Below are positions 43,074 through 56,246 of a stretch of DNA of 64,000 nucleotides, piece after piece. Position numbers and translations under genes: made by a program. Under the pieces are notes generated by a model. That model had not been told where the DNA came from and ran no database searches. It was given only the letters and a program-made list of their open reading frames with translations. Every line of letters starts with the position of its first letter. Position 1 is the first letter of the stretch. This stretch comes from Austropuccinia psidii (Eukaryota > Basidiomycota > Pucciniomycetes > Pucciniales > Sphaerophragmiaceae): contig JALGQZ010000005.1 of the NCBI GenBank assembly GCA_023105745.1, forward strand, positions 806,001-870,000. The letters are read 5' to 3'.

Positions 43074-44302
43074 TTTGAGGCTTAGAGGTATTTTGATATA
43101 CCCAAAAGACCACAAATAACAAGTAATTCTTAAAAATATAGATGAATGAATTTTTTTATATTCTGAAGACAAAATTTGAAATATAAATATAAAATTTAAA
43201 TATAAATTTAATTTTTTTTTCATAATATAAAATTAAAATTACATTAAAATTCAAAATTGTGAAAACACACTTTTACTTGAAAAAATTAAGTAAAGGTAAA
43301 TTTTCAAAAAAAATAATATTGAAATATTATTTGATAATAGATGAATAAAAACTGATAAAAAATTTATCCAATAAATAAACTTATGAGAATTCTTTCACCA
43401 TTGTATTTCTCATAAAAAATAAGGTGGGGTCACCTCTGGGTAAAATTTCTGTAACACAACTATAAATAGGCTTAAATTAAGTTTTTAGTATTCTCTGTAA
43501 AAAAGTTGAAAATAATCAATACCTAAATTCACACCAAATGTGGTTTTAACCATAAGTCTTTGTGGTGAAATTGAGGTGTGGTGTGTACTTTAGAACCTAT
43601 GAGAAACTGAATATTTTGAATTGAAATGTCAAAATGTGTGCATGTATTAAATAAGTAAGCTTCAATTTACATGTGAGGTATCAATTATTACAGTTGTGTA
43701 CTCTAAAAACTCAAGTGATTTACACATGTATATTACAAGTATAATACATGATGAGAAATTAAAGAAAAAATAAATTAGAAAGATTAATTCTGGGGGGGAA
43801 AAGGAATCTTGGCTCCAAGGGTTCCAGACTCCCCCAAATTCCTTGCTAACAGGCTTTAGATGAAATATTTCATTCAAAGGTTCATCCCTTTTGGCCTGGA
43901 ATCAAGTAACAGGGTCTTTAACTCAATTAATGATGAGTTTTTGATACCAACCAGCTTAGTTTTCACTGTTTCCAAGAGGGTAAAACTACACTTAAGTTAA
44001 AAATATCTTAGTATAAATGGGTTTAACTGGTTTTGAAATGTGGTACACACATTCTTATGTGTTTTGAAGGATTGAAATGAGGTATTACTATAGCAATGGA
44101 TGATTTAAAGGACACAAACGGCTGAAAATAGGAAAAATGGCTAAAATCATCACTTTTTTGGTCTAAACCAAGGTTCAATAGTGCCATAATTGACTTTGCT
44201 ATAGTAAAAGTGATTATCACAACTCAAAAGAGTAAACTTTACCTTTGGAATAAGAAAATTGGTTTCTATAAAAGAATTTCTTCTTTGACCCACTTTTCTC
44301 TT
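43074..44302 (+). mobile_element. LTR G, C-type, right end lost to element A
   Basis: Begins TTTGAGGCTTAGAGG (decayed TGTGAGCCTTAGAGG) and stays colinear with LTR C through ACCCAAAAGACCACAAAT, the GGGGGGGAAAAGGAA block and TATAAAAGAATTTC. It stops at 44,302 where element A starts, about two-thirds along. The remainder is not found to the right, so the locus was rearranged later. It is more diverged from C than C' is. Confidence 0.85.
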
Positions 44303-45029
44303 TGTCACAGGGCTCTTGTGGAAATCAAGAGGGGCCTGTCACTCAGGAATCAAGAGCTCACTTGGAGGGCTCCAAAGAAATAAATTAATAATAATGGATA
44401 TATTTCTTTTAAGGAAGAATAAAGGTAAAGACAAGTATTACAAAGATAAAAGAAAAAGGAAACCAATGGCCAAGATAATAAGAAAGCCAACGGCAAATGA
44501 GCCAACCAAATGAATCCTCAATTCACTGTTTCAACCTGTCAGAAAGAACACTGGAATTAGTAAAGGATATGACCACCCATATCCACTGACAGGAAAAGAA
44601 GAAAAGGTGCAAATGACTGACTTGAGATTATCAGTATTGACTTTAATAAATGAAAAAATAATAAGGATAAAAATAAATTCAATATATTAATTAACTGGGG
44701 AAAAGGTCCCCAGGGAAGAAAAGGTGGCCCATATATATTAAAAGTTGAAGACTAATCCTGGAGGGTTGATCCCCGGCTGTATTGACTGTTTTGGGTCAAT
44801 ACAGATCTGGCCATCTTGAGAATTGAAATGTGTGATGGAATTACCACAGTGGAATATGCATTGGCCCAAAAGGGCCAAGACCATACAGCTTGCTTGAATA
44901 CAGATTGTATGGACCAATTGAGTTGTCCAAGGAATACTGGAGTACTTGATGCCTTGACAACTGATTGAATGCTGTATAACCTCCTGAAATTGCCCTTGGA
45001 ATAATCCTGAAAAGAAAATACAACCCAAA

Positions 45030-48000
45030 TGTTGAAATTGAAGAGGATGAGCTGATTTAAGCAAAGCACTCTGTAAGGAGTTTTTGAGTTCTCAGTCAAG
45101 TCTTACGTCACAGGATCACTGTGATCTTATCACGATGATCCTCACATCAAGGTATATTAAATGAAACTGTCCCCACATCATCATATCAATAGTATTGATC
45201 CTTTTGTATTATTCAATTTTTGTTGTTCTCATCTTTCACTTCCTCCAACTCAATATTAAACCAAACTAAAACTGTTACACATTCCAGCCTCTTGCTGGAT
45301 CTAAGGTAAATAACGCTTTCAAATTCTCAATGATAGTTAATTTGAGTAAACTAACACCATGTACAAAGCCAGCTTATCCCAAAGTTGTTGCATTTTTCCT
45401 CCTTAGAGTTGAGAAGTAGAATCTTAGACAACTGTTGAGGTATTTAACATTTTTCCTATTGACTAATCAATATGTACTTACATTAATCATGAAGTGACAA
45501 GTCTAACTGTCAGTATCACCTAAAAGTAAAAAAGGCATAGTTATTATATCGTATTGAATCATATTCAAGCAGTTGACAGCTAGGTTTATCATTATTCTGT
45601 TTTTTACTAAAACATCATATATCTAAGCTAATATTTAGCTTCTTAGTTATTGCTACTGGTTATTATCTTATTGCAATAGAAAGACTGTTAACTGACTCTT
45701 TCATGGTAGTGAGAGTTAGTTACTTCTATCTGCAATAAGAACCAGAGTCAAAACACAGGTACCAACTACGCTATGTTGAATACACACCCATCCGTTCCCC
45801 AAAGCACGAGTCAGATCACTGAAGATGAACTCTCAGACTCAGGAGCACTAAAAGGGAAGGTAAACCAACTGAACCGAACAAATTGGGTACAGTGGAAAAG
45901 TCACATGACAAAGTAACTAAATGGATGTGGCTATGGATGCTTTTTTCACATTCTGTCTGAAAGAGAGAAGGTTTCAACAAAGTACCAGCGCCAAAATAGT
46001 GTGGGGTTGGTCATTCTCTGGACAATGGTCAGTGAAGAACTCCAGGGTATTCTTCTTGAGAACAATGATTTATTCTCCATGGCTTGGAACACCCTAGGTG
46101 ATGCGTGTGGGAAAAACTCAACAGTGACTATATGCCAAGCTTTGACTTGACTCACCTCTCTCTTTTGTGACCCAGGATCATCTCTTGATCATCAAATAGA
46201 CACATTACTGAAGTTATATGCAAGCTATAAATCTCTTGTTGGAAGCTCCAGCACTAAGATTGAGCTAAGAAAGGAGATGGCCGCTGCTTTTGTTCTCCAG
46301 AGTCTAGATCGAGACAAGGACTTAAGCAGTCTAGTTCAAAACCTGTACAATGTTTAGCCATTTGATGTGATTACAATTACCAAGAGAGTGGCCCTGGAAC
46401 AGTCCAGATGTGACAATATCTCTTCTGAAGCCCTATTCACTAATAACCAAAATCAGGCAAATCAGGGAAATCAAAAGAAACCCAGTGGAAATAATAAGTC
46501 ACCCATGACACCAAATCAAGGTGAAAACGACAGTAAAAGGGTGCAGAACAACAAAAATAAGAGAAGGGATAGGACAGGAAATCAAAGGGAGAGTGTATCC
46601 AAATGGTTAGAGAAGTTGGAAAAACTATTGTTAAAAAACACACTAAGCACATCCGCCAATGCCGTAACATCCACGACAGTCACTGATCAGAAAATAGAGA
46701 AGGAACACGAATCATCTGACAGTGACGCATACTATATTTCATCAGAGGGCATATTTGCCACCAAATATAAAGACAGACAGACACTATACCTTGATAACGG
46801 ATGTGGTCAATCAGTTGTTAACAATCTAACTCTTCTCTCCAATGTAACTAAAGTAAATAAAAACATCAAAACCTTTGGAAGCTCTGTGGAAGTAACTCAC
46901 CAAGGAGCTTGGAATATGTTTGGATATCATATTTCTCCCATGTCGTATGCACCACAAGGACCTGTTAATCTCATATCAATATCACAACTAGTGGACCATG
47001 GTATCAAACCTCACTACAAAAATGACCCCTTTCTGATAAAAAGTGGATCCTCCGTTGTTGCAGCATTTACCCGGGATGGAAATTTATATTCAAATCAAAA
47101 TCAGTCTCAGGTAAATTTAACACACCCTACTGAAGAGAAAGACTGGCATACCCTAATGGGGCACCCAAATGACAAGTACTTGGAATGTTTACTCACTCAA
47201 TTAGAAATCAATGAGCATTTCACTTCATCAAAAAACTGCAAAATATGCTCAAGATTCAAGATCGAGAAAAAGCCCCACAAGAGTATTCTACCTCTAACAA
47301 GTAAAACTTTCTTTAAAATTCACTCTGAAACCCTTGAGATACTGCCAACAACAAGAAGGGGACATAGGTATATACTGGTATTAATTAATGACTACACCAG
47401 GTTCAATTGAATATACCTAATGCAAAGTAAGGATCAATAAGAGAGTATGATAATTTCTTTCTTCACTGAACTAAAAAATAAACTGGATGTAACTCCAGTA
47501 TAGTTCCATTCAGATCGTGGCGGAGAATTCACCTCTCTCAAATTAAAGAATTATTTCCTCAACTCAGGAACCTCAATAGAGCAAGGTGCACCCAACTCAC
47601 CACAGACCAATGGAGTTGCAGAAAGATTTAATTGGTCTCTCTTGTCCAAGATACACTGCTTACTGTGTCAATCTAAAATACCTATTACTTACTGGGATGA
47701 AGCTGCTAGACATGCCTCAATGCTCCTCAATCACACTCCTCATTTATTCCTGAACTTCATTACTCCGTCAAATCGACTTAAAGCATCCAACATGCAACTT
47801 GAACCAGAAATTGACTACTCCAAGTTAATCCATTTCAGAGACAAAGTCAACGTCTGGAAACTCACGAACATCTCCAAAGTCGCAGAAAAAGCAGAAATGA
47901 TTTGTGCCTTAACATATGAGCAATACTCAGATGCAATGAGGTTCATGGATATTGATTCTTGGAAGATAATCATAAGTAGAGATTTTATTATTCCACCATC

Positions 48001-50546
48001 TTTCAAGCCAAGCAGAGTCAATAAGCCCACCAAAACCTTACCAAGTGAAGTAAATGCTCCAAATCATGAGCATTTTCATCTTCCATCCCCACTCACAAAA
48101 TCAGTCAAAACCAAGACATGCAACACAAATGAACCAGCTAAAGAGACTAAGTCAGGACCAGCAACTGGAGTTCAAAGGCCATCCATGAAGGCATGGTATT
48201 ATGTACCGCATTATGATACCACCCCTCAATAGATAAGCAGTAAAATAGATGAGCAGAATATCATTGAAGGTTCACAATGACAAAACAGAAGGAGCAATCA
48301 AACCTTCCTTACTTATGAAGTGCCATATGCTAAATCGGTTGGAGATACTCATGAGAAGGGAAGCTGGCAAGATGCTACGAATGCTGAATTCACTTTGCTA
48401 ATGCAGCACAATACAGGACATATGGTACAATACCCAACTGATGGCTCAAAGTTGATTGGAGGTATGGGGCGACTACCCAAGAAAGGAAATGGGTTTGGTT
48501 AGATATACCAATATAACACACAATGGGTTGTACTTGGAAATCACCAGCTACACATGCTGCACTACTTTGATACGTGGTCATCGGTTGGACAAAAGGAGAC
48601 TTTAAAGATACTATTATCTATTCCGGTAAATCTCAAATTTGTGGCCTACCAGGTTGATGTTGAAACAGCATTCCTCCATGGCAATATGGATGCCACCATT
48701 TATGTAAAGAAAGTGAGGGGCTTTGAGGTCCCAGGGAAAGAAAATTGGGTTTGGTTACTTAACAAATTGCTCTATGGTACCAAACAGGCCCCCAGAATGT
48801 GGAAAGAGAAGATTACTCAATCTCTCAAAGACCTCAATATGCTTAGTGCTCAATTCAATGAATCATTATTCATAAACAAGGAACAATCCCTATTCCTTCA
48901 CTTGCACATAGACAACAGGTTCCTTATATTGCCTCAAGAGACAGAAATAAAAGAATTCCTGAGTAGACTAGCCAAGTTGTACATTTTGAAAGTGAAAAAT
49001 ATCCAACACAGCACCAGGCTATAAAATGGAATGGCTCAAGGACGGAAGCCTATTCCTGTCTCAAGAGTCATTTGCACATAAGATATTGCAACAGTTTGAC
49101 ATGAGTGAGTGTTGACCGGTTAAAACTCCATGCAATGGAAATATTGCAGAGGTTATCAACAAAGAATCTAACTCTTTTGATAAGACACTGTATCAAAGAG
49201 CAATCGGATACGTTAACTATTTGTCTCAAAACACCAGGCCAGACCTACTATATACAATAAACTAACTTTCATGATTCTGTACCAAACCTAACCTAATTCA
49301 CTGTAATGCTATGAAACATGTACTCTGATACATCAAGGGCACAGTTGACTGGGGTATACACTATCAAGTAAGACACAAAGCCAATGAATCCAGACCAGTT
49401 CTAGAGGGTTTGGCTGACTCATATTATGAAAATTGTAGTGTTGACCAAAAATCAGTTTCAGGTAATATGGTCATGGTTTTTGGCAACCCAGTCTCATGGC
49501 TAAGTAAAAGACAATCGATAATTTCACAGTCCACTACTGAGGCAGAATTCATATCAATGAATATATGCAGCAAGCAACTCAGGTGGTTTTCAATGCTTAT
49601 GGTCAATGATATGAACATATAAATGACAAAGCCCATACTGTACAACAATAAATCAGGCTCAATTACCATTTCAAAGCAGGCTACTTTAAACCCAAATACA
49701 AAGCATATAGAGGTCAGATATCAATACCTACGACGATTGATTTCAGAGCATGTGCTAGAATTATGTCAGGTGTCAACAAATGACATGCTGGCTGATGTCC
49801 TTACAAAACCACTGTCGGTAATCAAGCTAAGCAAATTGTTACCCAAAATGCATCTTATAAATCAAGAAGGAGTTTTGAAATTGAAGAGGATCAGCTGATT
49901 TAATCGAAGCACTCTGTAAGGAGTTTTTGAGTTCTCAGTCAAGGCTTACATCACAAGATCACTGTAATCTTATCACGATGATCCACACGTCACGGTGTAT
50001 TTAATGACACTGTCCCTGCGTCATCGTATTGATAGTATTGATCCTTTTTCATTATTCAATCTTCATTGTTCTCATCTTTCACTTCCTCCAACTCAATTTT
50101 AAACCAAACTGAAACTGTTACACATTCCAGCCTATTGCTGAAACTAAGGTAGATAATGCATTTAAAGTCTCAACAATAGTTAATTTAGGTAAACTAGCAC
50201 CATGTACAAAACCATCTTATCCCAAAGCTGTTGCATTTTTCCTCCTTAGAATTGAGAATTAGAATCTTAGACAACTGTTGAGGTATTTAACATTTCTTGT
50301 ATTAACCAATAAATATGTACTTACATTAGTCATGAACTTATGAGTCTAACTGTCAGTATTGCCTAAAAGTCAAAATGGCATAGTTATTATATCTTATTGA
50401 ATCATATTCACGCAGTTGAAAGCTAGGTTAATCATTATTCTATTTTGTACTAAAACATCATGTATCTAAGCTAGTATTTAGCTTCTTAGTTAATGCTACT
50501 GGTTATTATCTTATCGCAATAGAAAGACTGTTAACTATCCCTTTAA
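45030..50546 (+). mobile_element. Ty1/copia element (5,517 bp), decayed
   Basis: LTRs 45,030-45,703 and 49,873-50,546 are both 674 bp, start TGTTGAAATTG (TTTTGAAATTG on the right) and end near CTTTCA/CTTTAA. Flanks CCAAA and CCAAC form a 5-bp duplication with one change. TGGTAGTGAGAG right after the 5' LTR is at the primer-site position. The LTRs clearly differ along their length, so the insertion is old compared with element B. Confidence 0.88.
45773..49898 (+). pseudogene. Copia Gag-Pol, many stops
   Basis: One frame can be followed from ATG 45,773 to about 49,020. Gag: LNRTNWVQWKSHM and a region typical of copia Gag. Protease: LYLDNGCGQSVVNN, where D-N-G replaces D-S/T-G. GAG-pre-integrase: HTLMGHPNDKYLE...CKICSRF. 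Integrase: LINDYTRF, FHSDRGGEF and NGVAERFN. RT: YQVDVETAFLHGNMDATIYV and KLLYGTKQAPRMW, but YxDD reads HIDN. RNase H (49,410 on, another frame): SWLSKRQSIISQSTTEAEF and KHIEVRYQYLR. In-frame stops include 45,914, 46,148, 46,355, 47,408, 47,438 and 47,501, with more before 49,024. Catalytically dead. Confidence 0.9.
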
Positions 50547-51379
50547 CCAACCACTGAAGGGCCAGGTGGTTGGGGTCCTCAAATAGTCTTCTGGTAGCTT
50601 CCAGGGATTGCAATGCTGAATTACTGAAATGACTTCCTTCAAAATGGGTTATGGATTTGGGGACTTGAATTTTAATGGCATATTTTGGTCCTGCAAACAT
50701 CACCATTGGATTTTTGGGAAGAATTGGTGCATAATGGTATATTATACCATATATGCACCATGCCTGAATCATTGGTACAGAGTGCATTGGTGAAAGAGAG
50801 TCTTTCCCCTGAATGGAGGGTAGAATTTCTGGAATTGAGCTGGTGGCCTCTGGGGGTTTCCAGAGGTTAGTGGTTGGAAGATGGCAAGACTGTGGTTCTT
50901 GGCCAATTTGGGTCCTGGGGTCCTTTTGGCCATTTTTGGACTGATGAGATTGGGGGATTTAGGCCAAAAGGGGCCTAAGGGTCTCATGGACCGTGGGCCA
51001 TAGAGGGGGTAGAGAGCCTAAATGGCCAAAAAGGCCCTTTAGGCCTAAAGCCCTATAATGAAAGGGGTGGGACCAAGGGCGCTGGTGATGGCTAGAGGGG
51101 CCAGAAGCCTCTGGAAGTCCAAATGGACCCCCAGGCCCAAAACAAAGCAATTGGCTTGGGGGTTGGTGAGGTGGAAAACTGGCGAAAAGGCAAAAGGATG
51201 CAGGATATGGCTTGACGCCATAAGTGGCCAGTAGAGGTGGTATGGCCCAAAGGCCATACAACACCAATATGGACTAATTTGCCATGAAAATGATGACATG
51301 ACCAATTGGCCATAAAATGAGGTCAGGATATAATTGCCATAAACACCTATTGGGGGGGTGATTACATGTGGTTGTGACA

Positions 51380-52327
51380 GTACCCCCATCTTTAATGGTG
51401 AGCTCCTGAGAACCAAATCAAGGTAAAAGCCTGTCAAGGCTGCTGAGAAGGATTTTACGTAGGGATTCCAAAGGTATTGCATCTTGAAAGATATTTGATA
51501 ACTGGTACAAGGTTGGCATATGACGTGAGGATGATTTGGGCTTCTTTTGACCTTTGGCTTTTGAAGTTTTGAAAAAATGAGTTGACGTAAGATTTTGGCA
51601 TTAAGATTATGAGAAGGAAAATGTTGAAAAACATAAAGAGAAAATAAGAAATGAAATCTTGAGGGGAATTACACTCTTGATAACTGAAGTGGATAGCTGA
51701 TTTGAATTGGCCAAGGACCTGGAAAACAACATTTGATTCCAGGTTCTCACAGAGTGGCCAAGGTGATGTTTTTGAAAGATTGTAGCCCCTCACGGAAGTC
51801 TACACTAGGAGAGGAACTTACTTTTGGTAGTTACCACTCCTGCCAATTCCATAAAAATAAACATTTGCTGAAGAAATAAATTCAAAAGGAAGAAACTTGG
51901 AAAGTAATTGAGCAAAGGGACGGTCCATTTTCCCAAGTGAAAATGGCCATAAACTTTGCAAATGATGTTGAAAGGCTGGCCAAAGATTTGTGTCCAAAAT
52001 TTTCAGATTGCTCACAGAGTGGCCAAGGTGATACTTACAACAAAAAGAGTAGAATATCTCTAAAGGTGCATACCAGAAGGGGGACTTATGCTTGGTAGTT
52101 CCTCTCCTCACAAAGAACTATAAATGATCAAGCTCTTGAAAAATTGGTTCCTGGCTTGTCAGGATATAAAGATTGAAAATCCTTGATACGTTCAGGGCAA
52201 TTCTTGAGGTTTTTGGTTGGTTCCTAAATGGATCTTTCTGGGTCTTGACTGAAACCTTTCCATTCCACCTAGTACCATAATCTTCCTCTCATGATATTGG
52301 AATCCAGAATTTGAGATACTTCCCATT
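51380..52327 (-). pseudogene. 3' end of family A gypsy element: chromodomain remnant and 3' noncoding modules
   Basis: On the minus strand from 52,327, sense reads WEVSQILDSNIMRGRLWY, stop, VEWKGFSQDPERS, stop, and ends FQSLYPDKPG followed by SRA and TGA, colinear with the chromodomain and C-terminus of element B. Two noncoding modules like those of B follow (52,105-52,015 and 51,840-51,735), then the polypurine tract. Everything upstream in Pol is missing because an E-type LTR abuts at 52,328. So A and B are related families that share 3' architecture, though no antisense gene is seen here. Confidence 0.8.
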
Positions 52328-52471
52328 TGTAAGCTTTGACTATGAAAGAATAAGGAGAAATAACTAATATTTTACTTATTGTACTATGAATTTCTTTATA
52401 AATGAAATAAATAAAATGAAAATAATTATAATAATAAAGAGTTATTATAATTATGGTGTAAAATAATTATA
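52328..52471 (-). mobile_element. Fragment of an E-type LTR, inverted
   Basis: TGTAAGCTTTGACTATGAAAG and the following 120 bases match the reverse complement of the last part of LTR E, including the TTTTACTTATTGTACTAT block. It is cut at 52,472 by the MULE, and the rest of the LTR does not reappear beyond it. Confidence 0.8.
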
Positions 52472-52734
52472 GGGTGTTGGTAAACACATGTAAGCCCTTA
52501 CGTGTTTTTACTAAAAACATATGTGTTTTTACCAATTTATGGTAAAAACACATAAGTGACCTTATTTTTCAAAAAACATTCCTCAAGCTCAGTTTTGCCG
52601 ATTTTTTTGATTTTTTTTGCCATATTTTTCTCAAATTGGCATGTCAATAAGCACAAATTTTTTCAATTTTTTTTTTCCCAAATTTCACCAATTTGGCCAA
52701 TATGCAAAAATGGCATAGTTTTTTCAAAAATTCA

Positions 52735-53105
52735 TTTAAAATCTTCCCACTTATGAATTTCCTTCATTTTTTTAAAAATGAAGGGTTCAATGTGAAGAAT
52801 AAAGCACCAGAATCCCAGAATTTTGGGAATTTTTTTGGGTGGGAGAAGTGAAGGCGCAAAAAGAGTTTTTTTTCAAAAGTTTTTTCCTGTCATTGTAATA
52901 TGCCTATTTTTAAAAATTGAATTTAATAACTTCCCACTTATAAATTTCCTTCATTTTTTTCAAATTAAAGGGTTCAATCTGGGCAATAAAGAACCAGAAG
53001 CTCATGAATTGGGAAAATATTTTTGGTGGGACAACAAGTGAAGGCGCAATGAGTGTTTTTTATCAACTGTTTTTTTCTTGTGTGTAATGTGACTATTTTC
53101 AAGTA
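52735..53105. repeat. Two 187-bp direct repeats in the MULE
   Basis: CTTCCCACTTATRAATTTCC begins both copies, followed by TTCATTTTTTT, GGGTTCAAT, AATAAAG, ACCAGAA, GTGAAGGCGCAA and a T-rich tail. They lie between the left TIR and the end of the OTU frame. Confidence 0.75.
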
Positions 53106-53269
53106 CAAAAGTTCCACATGTTTGATAAAAAATGAGACTGAGGTGGGATTTAAGCAATAAATATGACTGAGGAGGGGGATAATTGGCATAAATTGTATAT
53201 ACAAAAATAATTCAATCAGAATTAACCTCCAAAATAGTGGGTCTTTTTTGAGAGGGGGGGGAAGATTGG

Positions 53270-56246
53270 TCAAATACAACATTCTGTGTTTCTTAAATTT
53301 ATCAGCCCACCCCAGGGATTGTGTTTGGCATGAATCTTCCAGTTCACATTAATGGGGGGGACTGGATAAACTTTAGAAATGATGATGTCCAAAGGAACAA
53401 AATGAGCACAACAATTGAAGAAGCAGATGAAAATGAGGGGATTATCATTTGGAGGACAGAAATAAAGGAAAAAAGGAAAAGATTGGGCTGTGGAATAAAA
53501 GTAAACTGGTTTTTTATACCTATTTGGAATTGGATCCCCCATGTCAGGCATGGACATCCACTTGCTTTTTGGAGCCTGGCCAAAATCTTCATACCATTCA
53601 ATTCTTTCCAAATAAGATGATACTGAGGGAATTAAGGTGTTCATGGCTTCATAAACGTCTTGATTTTGGTGAATTTCTTCATCCAAGTCACCTCTGACAT
53701 CAGCCCATTGATCTTGAGTCTTGTAAATGAAGTGGGATACTGTTCTGTAGCCACAGTTTCCATCACCGTGGACATTGATGGCCTTGAAGGTGTATTTCAA
53801 TTAACGCTTGGGCAAGTCTCCTGAGCCAGTTATCTGATAAAATAAGTTCAAAAAATGAATAAATATCAAAATAAACACCAGAAAATTAAATTAAAAAGAA
53901 TCAGAAACTCACAAACAGCTTGGAGCATTCACCACTTGTGTGATAATTGCTTTGAGAATGCTCACAGGTCAAGTCAATTGCATTATAGATATTCAAACTG
54001 GTGGCAGGCTTGTGTGATTTTCTTTGTGAGGTTTTGCTTCCAATTGCCAATCTTCTGTACCTTCTAAGGGTTACTTCTTATTTCTTTAATTCAGTTGCTG
54101 AGGGTAGTGAATCTGATGAACTGATGGATTTAGATAATGAGTCCACTTCCATAATTGGAGAGGGGACATTTGACTGGGATCTTGATGTTATTGTACTGGT
54201 CACTTTTGAGGGGGGTCTTCTGCTTCTCTTGGATTGACTTTCAATAATTTCAAATCTTTAAGGTTCTCTTTTGTTTTGATTTTTTTTTTATTCTTGGCTC
54301 CTTGGGGTCTTCCACGGATATTCTTGCATTCTAGAGGGTCTTCATAATATTGCTAATCCTCTTGACTCTTGGGAATTTGATCAAATAGGACTTTTGCAGT
54401 CAAAACATCTTGAAAATGTTGAAGTATTGGAGTGATTTCTGCCATTGGTCTTTGAAACAGGTCTTCCCCAATGTCTTCAAATATTTTCTTGGCTTCATTC
54501 ATTCTATCTTTTTCAACACTTTGATCATCACCTTGAAAGCCAGCCTGAGAAGAATATGACAAATAAAATCAGTTAATAAGAAAAATAATAATAAAAAGAA
54601 TTAAGAAGCCCTCACAGGCAAATTCAAATTCCAGTGAGGATGGAAGTCTGATAATTCAAGCCTTTGGCGCTTGGAAAATACCTTTTGGGTCTTATGCTTG
54701 CAAGGAGTGCCTTTATAATTGTTGTGTTTGCTGGTGCATTTTTCATTTGGAGGAAATTTTGTTTTGAAATTTTCAAAGGCAATCTAAGGAGCATAATGAG
54801 ACACCTTGCCATTGAGGGCACAGATGTGTGGAGGAAAATTCTTGACATGGACAATCATTTCTTTGGAGATTCTGTTGATTATTTAAATAAATTGATTTCT
54901 GAATGCCATGTGGAGAGCCCTGACTACCTCCAGGATAGGACCAGTGGACTTTTGGAGCCAACGTTTAACCATGGCATGGGCACCTTCAACTCTGGAGGTG
55001 GAGTTCACACCCAGGTGGCAATGGTGGTTGGTCCAGGATGGCACATAGTACTCCTTTAGAGGAAGCCACGTATTTTCCAAATATTGCAAGACCTCAGGAT
55101 TTTTGACTTGCTTTTGAAGCTTCTTCCAGTTGTCTTTGAAAGACTTTTCAGTGGACAAATACATAAGCTGAGAAATGAATCCCAAAGTCATTAATAAAGA
55201 CAATAATAAGAAAAAAAGTGAAAAAAAGTGAAGAAGTATACTACTTGATTCCAAAGGCCCATAAAATTTTCAAAATCAGTTCCATGACCAATTTTCTTCA
55301 TCCAATGAGCAGATACATCCTTGTTGATGTGCCAAAGGCATAGCATGACTTTGGAGTCTGGGAAGAGCTTCTTAATAGAGTTTTTCAAGGCCAGATCCCT
55401 GTCAATAACAATAACTGGAGGGGGAACAAGATTGGTGTTGTTGAGGACCTTTTTTATGTATTGATTTAATGCCCAAGTATATAAAGGTTAATTTTCATTC
55501 TTCAAACAAAAAGCCCCAGAAAAGGTGTTATTGGTTGAGCAGAATCCAACAATATGAAAAAGGGGCATTTTGTACTTATTGGTTTTATAAGTACAATCAA
55601 TAAAAATGACATGAGGAAAGCCATGAAGAAGTTTTATGGCCAGGGGGTGAGTAAAAAACAAGGAGGTAATGTGTCCCTCAGAATCCCTTGCAGAGGACCA
55701 AACAAAAGTTTCTTCTTTGAGAGTGTCAATAAGAGCATCAATAGGCCTTCTGCCTTGCAGTTTGTCTTTCTTGATTTTCTTGACTTGATTGTAAATGTCT
55801 TGAAGGATTACAGGCCTGTCAGACTCCCTCTGGCTGCATGATTGGGCCTTAATTTGCCTTGGCATGATCAGTGATTCAGACATTTGAGCAATTTGGGATG
55901 TTTCTTGCTCATTGAATTTCCTGAAAGCAGGATCTGCCATGATATTTTCAGTGGCAACATGGCTATGTTCAGGATTTTTGATTTTAAGAGTCCAAGTGGT
56001 ACTCTTGGAATATTTCCTGGCATAAAGCCTAAAAGGACAGTCAAGCTTTCTTGAGGTGACTGTTTTGGAGGGGCTTTTGTTGGGATTTGGGGTGCCAGAC
56101 CTGTCAAAACTTATTTCAATTTAGTTGTGGGTTATATTGGACCTCAAGGTGGACATAGCATACCCCTGAGCCCTGGCAACATTATGCACATGTTGCCAAA
56201 AAGGCTCAAGGGTCTGAAATTCACCTTCAGTGGGGAGTTTAAGCAT
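53270..56246 (-). pseudogene. MULE transposase with FAR1, SWIM-like, AT-hook and OTU parts
   Basis: Starts at ATG 56,246 (MLKLPTEGEFQTLEPFWQHV). In order: FAR1-type zinc region (KLDCPFRLYARK, WTLKIKNPEHSHV); MULE core with FIDCTYKTNKYKMPLF, VIVIDRDLALKNSI, MLCLWHINKDV and, after an intron, TSRVEGAHAMVKRW, giving D, D and E; a SWIM-like KCTSKHNNYKGTPCKH; after another intron an AT-hook NIRGRPQGAKNKKK; then an OTU-like cysteine protease part with HGDGNCGYR and CAHFVPLD. Introns near 55,155-55,245 and 54,550-54,615 have good splice ends. Stops near 56,126, 55,490, 54,890 and 54,350 and a shift near 54,220 make it a pseudogene. MULE proteins with FAR1 and OTU parts are known in principle; the AT-hook between them is less usual. 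Confidence 0.82.

Larger units (their letters stand above)
44303..51379 (-). mobile_element. LTR of a family A element, split by a copia element
   Basis: Pieces 44,303-45,029 and 50,547-51,379 (about 1.56 kb) are colinear with solo LTR A: TGTCACAGGGCTCTTG at the left, TTGTGACA at the right. GTACCCCC directly after it, read on the minus strand, is the polypurine tract GGGGGTAC against TGTCACAACC; this and the minus-strand chromodomain at 52,140-52,327 make it the 3' LTR of a minus-strand element. In sense orientation it has CCTGGGG/CCCCAG followed by TTAATTAA, as in LTR B. Confidence 0.85.

Noticed and set aside
44738..45099. Minus-strand frames of 108-115 codons at the left part of LTR A
   Set aside because: They lie in LTR sequence, cross the copia boundary and have only partial, frame-shifted echoes in solo LTR A.
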